Origin: JAJZMA01 sp021850405
Lineage (GTDB): Bacteria > Chloroflexota > Dormibacteria > Aeolococcales > Aeolococcaceae
DNA: 16,142 bases
Reading direction: 5' to 3'
NCBI GenBank assembly: GCA_027365835.1
Contig: DAHXLU010000085.1
Span: 1-16,142 of the forward strand
In this document: positions 13,973-16,142 of the stretch, in pieces
Numbering within the stretch: the first letter of the stretch is position 1
How the letters are laid out: every line of letters starts with the position of its first letter
Program-made: the position numbers and the translations under genes
Notes under the pieces: model-generated
Seen by the model: the letters and a program-made list of their open reading frames with translations, nothing else
The model's database searches: none
What the model was told of the DNA's origin: nothing

Positions 13973-14086
13973 CTAACCCTGCCGCTGCTTGTGCTTGGGA
14001 TTCTCACAGATCACGCGAAGAGCCCCATGCCGCTTTATTATCTTGCAGCGGTCACAGATCTTTTTCACCGAGGCCCGAACCTTCAC
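13973..14086 (-). CDS. rpmJ: 50S ribosomal protein L36
   Basis: A 37-aa frame from GTG 14086 to TAG 13973. The protein begins MKVRASVKKICDRC and has the zinc ribbon Cys11-x2-Cys14, Cys27 and His32 followed by KHKQRQG, the classic cysteine-containing L36. The upstream site is weak (GAG 7 nt before the start). It is the first gene of the alpha-operon block, downstream of the near-consensus promoter at 14213-14242. In most bacteria infA precedes it; here no infA is visible in the 269 bases up to the cellulase stop. Confidence 0.96.
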   Translation of the reverse strand: MKVRASVKKICDRCKIIKRHGALRVICENPKHKQRQG

Positions 14087-14212
14087 AGCTACTCATTCCC
14101 AAACAATCCACTAACTCCGTCCATTCTGTGCAGAGCCCACAGCCGAGCCAGAAGGGAGGCTTTGCCCATTCCCCTGCAACAGCTATGCCGCAAGTTGAAC
14201 GCGCAACGGTTG

Positions 14213-14242
14213 ATTATACGGCCCGGACCACCCCAACTGCAA
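14213..14242 (-). promoter_or_regulatory. Promoter of the ribosomal protein / rpoA operon
   Basis: Read on the minus strand, TTGCAG (14242-14237) is followed after 18 bp by a perfect TATAAT (14218-14213). Transcription should start near 14206 and give rpmJ a leader of about 120 nt. The leader can form a CTGTG/CACAG stem. It is the strongest promoter-like sequence in the window and sits where a high-output operon would start. Confidence 0.75.
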
Positions 14243-14306
14243 GCCAGCACTCCCGCCGTCCCCGTTTGCCGTCAATCTCCGGCCTTTGGGTGGCTCAGGG
14301 CTTTCG

Positions 14307-14348
14307 CTGTCTCCACCGGGTTCCCCGAAGCGCACCTACAGGAGACAG
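14307..14348 (-). terminator. Stem-loop after the cellulase gene
   Basis: CTGTCTCC (14307-14314) pairs perfectly with GGAGACAG (14341-14348), enclosing CGGG (14317-14320) with CCCG (14324-14327). It begins 8 nt after the cellulase stop on the minus strand and lies upstream of the ribosomal operon promoter, so it probably ends or stabilises the cellulase mRNA. No U-tract follows, so rho-independent termination is not certain. Confidence 0.5.
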
Positions 14349-14355
14349 GAGAGCA

Positions 14356-15900
14356 TCACCCGAGAAGGAAGCGTGACAGGGCCCGTGCCGGGCTCTGCTC
14401 AAGAAAAGCAGGAAAGCGCAGTGGAGGGCCGGCTTTCTGCCGGTGCGGAGGACCCTGTATCGTGGACAGCTTGGCCATCATGGGGATGCTCGCAGCTGTC
14501 TTCCAGTCAGGGGCCAGCACCCCGTACGACTGAGGCTCACTTGGCCTGCTGTGCGGGTTAAGGGAGTTGGTACCGTTGAGGGCCCAGATTGACCAGCTGG
14601 CCCCAATCTCCTCCAGATATTCAACCAGGTATGAGAACCAGCACCCCTGTACGTTATGCGGATTGACATTGGCGAAGTACTCCGGACTCGATTTTCGGTA
14701 GCGGTTTGATGTACCAAATTCACCCAGCCAGACGGGAGCTATACCCTCCTTTGCGATATATCCCCAGCTGCTGTCCCAGACGGCCCTGCAGGAGCTCCGG
14801 ATGCTGGCCGATCCATTGGTAGACAGCCACGGGGCCCAGTGGCTCATCTCTGGTCCATAGTCATGCGGGGCATAGACGAGCTGGTTGGGAACATGGAAGC
14901 GGATAGGACGCGGCCGTGTCCTTCCCCCTCCTGCTTTCCCGACCCCAGTCAGATTTCCCCCAGCCCAGTATGGAATTGGTATGGGGCCCACATCCGGCCC
15001 CGCTGGATCCCAGGCGACCCCTTCCACGCACATGAGAAGCCTGGGGTTGATCGCGAGCAGGGCATTTCCGCACCTCTCCGCCGCTGCTGCCCAGTCACGA
15101 GGCTTCCCCGTGAATGGGAACCAGCCGTTATATCCCCAGAGGGAGCCGCCATCGCGGAAATAGTCGCCCAGGTTGTCAGGTGGTGTAGCTGGCTCATTGC
15201 GCAGGTCGCACCCAATCACTGTGTCATTCCCACGGTACCGCCGCACCAGCGTCAACCAGCTGTCCAGCCAGGCACGCTCGCTATACCCGGACGTATACCA
15301 GAGGCCATCCCCCTGTGCACTCCAGCCCGCATTGGAACGATGGTTGTCCAGGACGACCTTGAGCCCATGCTTGCCAGCAGACGCAACCAGGGCGTCCATG
15401 ATCTCCAGCGCGCGCATTCCTGCAAGCCCTGGCTGCGCTCCGACAAACCGCGTTATCCTGGGATTGCGCTCAACCATCTCAACTGAGAATGGGAGCCGGA
15501 TCATATTGAAACCAAGTTCCACAATGCTGGCGCAAATCTGGTCAAGGGTTCTCACATCCAGACCCCCTGCGACAAACGCCTCACTCTCAAACCCAAACCA
15601 GTTCACACCTGCAAAGCGCACCACTGCTCCATTGCTCCCGACAATATCTGCTCCCCTTGTGTGCAGATACCCAGCCGGAAGGAGATTGTGAACCCGGCCA
15701 GGAGCCCAAGGGGCGGTCTTCTGGTTGGGAATCAGTGCCGCAATCGCCCCACTCCCCGGGATGGTCGAGAATGCGGCAGTTGAGGCAGCAACTGCTGCTC
15801 CCTGCAGAAACCTGCGGCGACTGAAGCGACGTTCCCAGATGGATTGGGGGTGATCCTGCTCTCTCCCCGGTATTGCGTCTTCTGGATCAGTGGTCCCCAT
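14356..15900 (-). CDS. Tat-exported GH5 endo-1,4-beta-glucanase (GH5 subfamily 1-like)
   Basis: 514 aa. The N-terminus has a twin-arginine signal, RRFSRRRFLQG (24-34; S-R-R-x-F-L pattern), then an Ala-rich hydrophobic stretch, so export folded through Tat is expected. The catalytic domain (about 80-480) resembles the Acidothermus E1 endoglucanase: FAGVNWFGFES (96-106), NMIRLPFS (132-139), VLDNHRSN (183-190), CDLRNEPATPP (231-241, acid/base Glu236), LVYAPHDYG (341-349), and PVWLGEFGTSNRY (389-401, nucleophile Glu394). The two glutamates mark an active retaining hydrolase that cuts internal beta-1,4-glucan bonds. No carbohydrate-binding module is seen; a short Pro/Arg-rich tail follows. There is no clear ribosome-binding site at ATG 15900. 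Its place directly upstream of the ribosomal operon is unusual and may mark an insertion or rearrangement. Confidence 0.93.
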   Translation of the reverse strand: MGTTDPEDAIPGREQDHPQSIWERRFSRRRFLQGAAVAASTAAFSTIPGSGAIAALIPNQKTAPWAPGRVHNLLPAGYLHTRGADIVGSNGAVVRFAGVNWFGFESEAFVAGGLDVRTLDQICASIVELGFNMIRLPFSVEMVERNPRITRFVGAQPGLAGMRALEIMDALVASAGKHGLKVVLDNHRSNAGWSAQGDGLWYTSGYSERAWLDSWLTLVRRYRGNDTVIGCDLRNEPATPPDNLGDYFRDGGSLWGYNGWFPFTGKPRDWAAAAERCGNALLAINPRLLMCVEGVAWDPAGPDVGPIPIPYWAGGNLTGVGKAGGGRTRPRPIRFHVPNQLVYAPHDYGPEMSHWAPWLSTNGSASIRSSCRAVWDSSWGYIAKEGIAPVWLGEFGTSNRYRKSSPEYFANVNPHNVQGCWFSYLVEYLEEIGASWSIWALNGTNSLNPHSRPSEPQSYGVLAPDWKTAASIPMMAKLSTIQGPPHRQKAGPPLRFPAFLEQSPARALSRFLLG

Positions 15901-16000
15901 GCTGCTATTGTCCCGGCAAACGACGGACCGCTACCGGACAAAGCCGTACCCTTGAGAGCTCACGCAGAGGATGCCCCACGTGGCGTTGAAATTCGTAGAG

Positions 16001-16037
16001 GGACGGTCTCAACCAAAGCAAAAAGGAGAGACCGTCC
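16001..16037 (+). promoter_or_regulatory. Perfect hairpin overlapping the ribosome-binding site of the right-edge ORF
   Basis: GGACGGTCTC (16001-16010) and GAGACCGTCC (16028-16037) are perfect 10-bp arms around a 17-nt A-rich loop. The 3' arm ends at the base before ATG 16038, and the Shine-Dalgarno-like AAGGAG (16023-16028) straddles loop and stem. In RNA this could limit ribosome access; in DNA it could be an operator. Confidence 0.6.
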
Positions 16038-16142
16038 ATGGAATCGTACAGGTATTGGCAAGGGAAGCAAGCAGAGGGGTGTGAAGGGGAGCAGGCAGGT
16101 GATGGAGGGATAGCGGAAAGGGTATGGAGTCGTGCGGGGCTG
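16038..16142 (+). CDS. Start of an unidentified ORF, cut by the right edge
   Basis: ATG 16038 opens a frame of 35 codons that reaches the window end without a stop. The protein starts MESYRYWQGKQAEG and continues polar, rich in Gly, Glu and Gln, ending at RVWSRAGL. AAGGAG sits 9 nt before the ATG. The strand is markedly purine-rich, as coding strands often are. I do not recognise the family. It is divergent from the cellulase, with about 137 bp between starts. An insertion-sequence transposase is one possibility, since such genes often carry a hairpin over their ribosome-binding site, but no terminal repeats are seen. It could also be a chance frame. Confidence 0.5.
   Translation, partial: MESYRYWQGKQAEGCEGEQAGDGGIAERVWSRAGL

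Noticed and set aside
14089..14124. An 11-codon minus-strand frame ending 2 nt before rpmJ, considered as a leader peptide
   Set aside because: No ribosome-binding site and no regulatory codon pattern; its closeness to rpmJ may be chance.
14157..14355. Search for a remnant of infA or a riboswitch between the cellulase and rpmJ
   Set aside because: No infA-like translation is visible on the minus strand, and the hairpins do not match c-di-GMP, ydaO or other motifs I know well enough to call.
13910..14533. Plus-strand frame across rpmJ, the operon promoter and the cellulase end
   Set aside because: It crosses a real gene, a promoter and a hairpin on the other strand and has no recognisable product.

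Overview
The window is about 57-60% GC. It looks like a chromosomal segment from a Chloroflexota-like bacterium or another deep Terrabacteria lineage. The basis is the style of RpoA, S13, S4 and SecA, a zinc-binding S4 and L36, frequent GTG/TTG starts, and Actinobacteria/Chloroflexota-type accessory proteins (a Rv2466c-like oxidoreductase, a tiny 'hydrophobic protein', a glycine-rich secreted protein). The lineage is a judgement from protein flavour, not a database result.

Layout, left to right. (1) 1-1017, minus: the 5' part of a large secreted glycine-rich protein that runs off the left edge just as an Ig-like repeat seems to begin. (2) 1393-4272, minus: secA with its own upstream region. 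(3) 4521-5018, plus: a promoter, one or two very small membrane-protein genes and a strong terminator-like hairpin. (4) 5281-7256: a DUF192 gene (minus) divergent from a Rv2466c/DsbA-like oxidoreductase (plus), with both start codons inside one 23-bp inverted repeat, followed by a CzcD-type cation efflux gene (plus). (5) 7257-7596: a convergent intergenic region with nested inverted repeats. (6) 7597-14086, minus: one long co-directional block from a near-consensus promoter at 14213-14242, in the order rpmJ, rpsM, rpsK, rpsD, rpoA, rplQ, truA, rplM, rpsI, then a WecG/TagA-type and a family-2 glycosyltransferase. Gaps in this block are short (longest about 100 nt) and several genes overlap. (7) 14356-15900, minus: a Tat-exported GH5 endoglucanase where infA/map/adk would usually lie. 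(8) 16001-16142, plus: a perfect 10-bp-arm hairpin just before the start of an ORF that leaves the right edge.

Most of the window is housekeeping: translation, the RNA polymerase alpha subunit, pseudouridylation and Sec export. The secreted glycine-rich protein would use the SecA machinery and the cellulase the Tat route. The two glycosyltransferases at the end of the ribosomal block suggest growth-coupled synthesis of a surface glycopolymer.

I saw no rRNA, tRNA, CRISPR array or complete mobile element. The most unusual signals are regulatory: the shared divergent start-codon palindrome with probable leaderless transcripts, the small-membrane-protein unit with repeated TGTCGAA motifs, and the hairpin overlapping the ribosome-binding site of the right-edge ORF.
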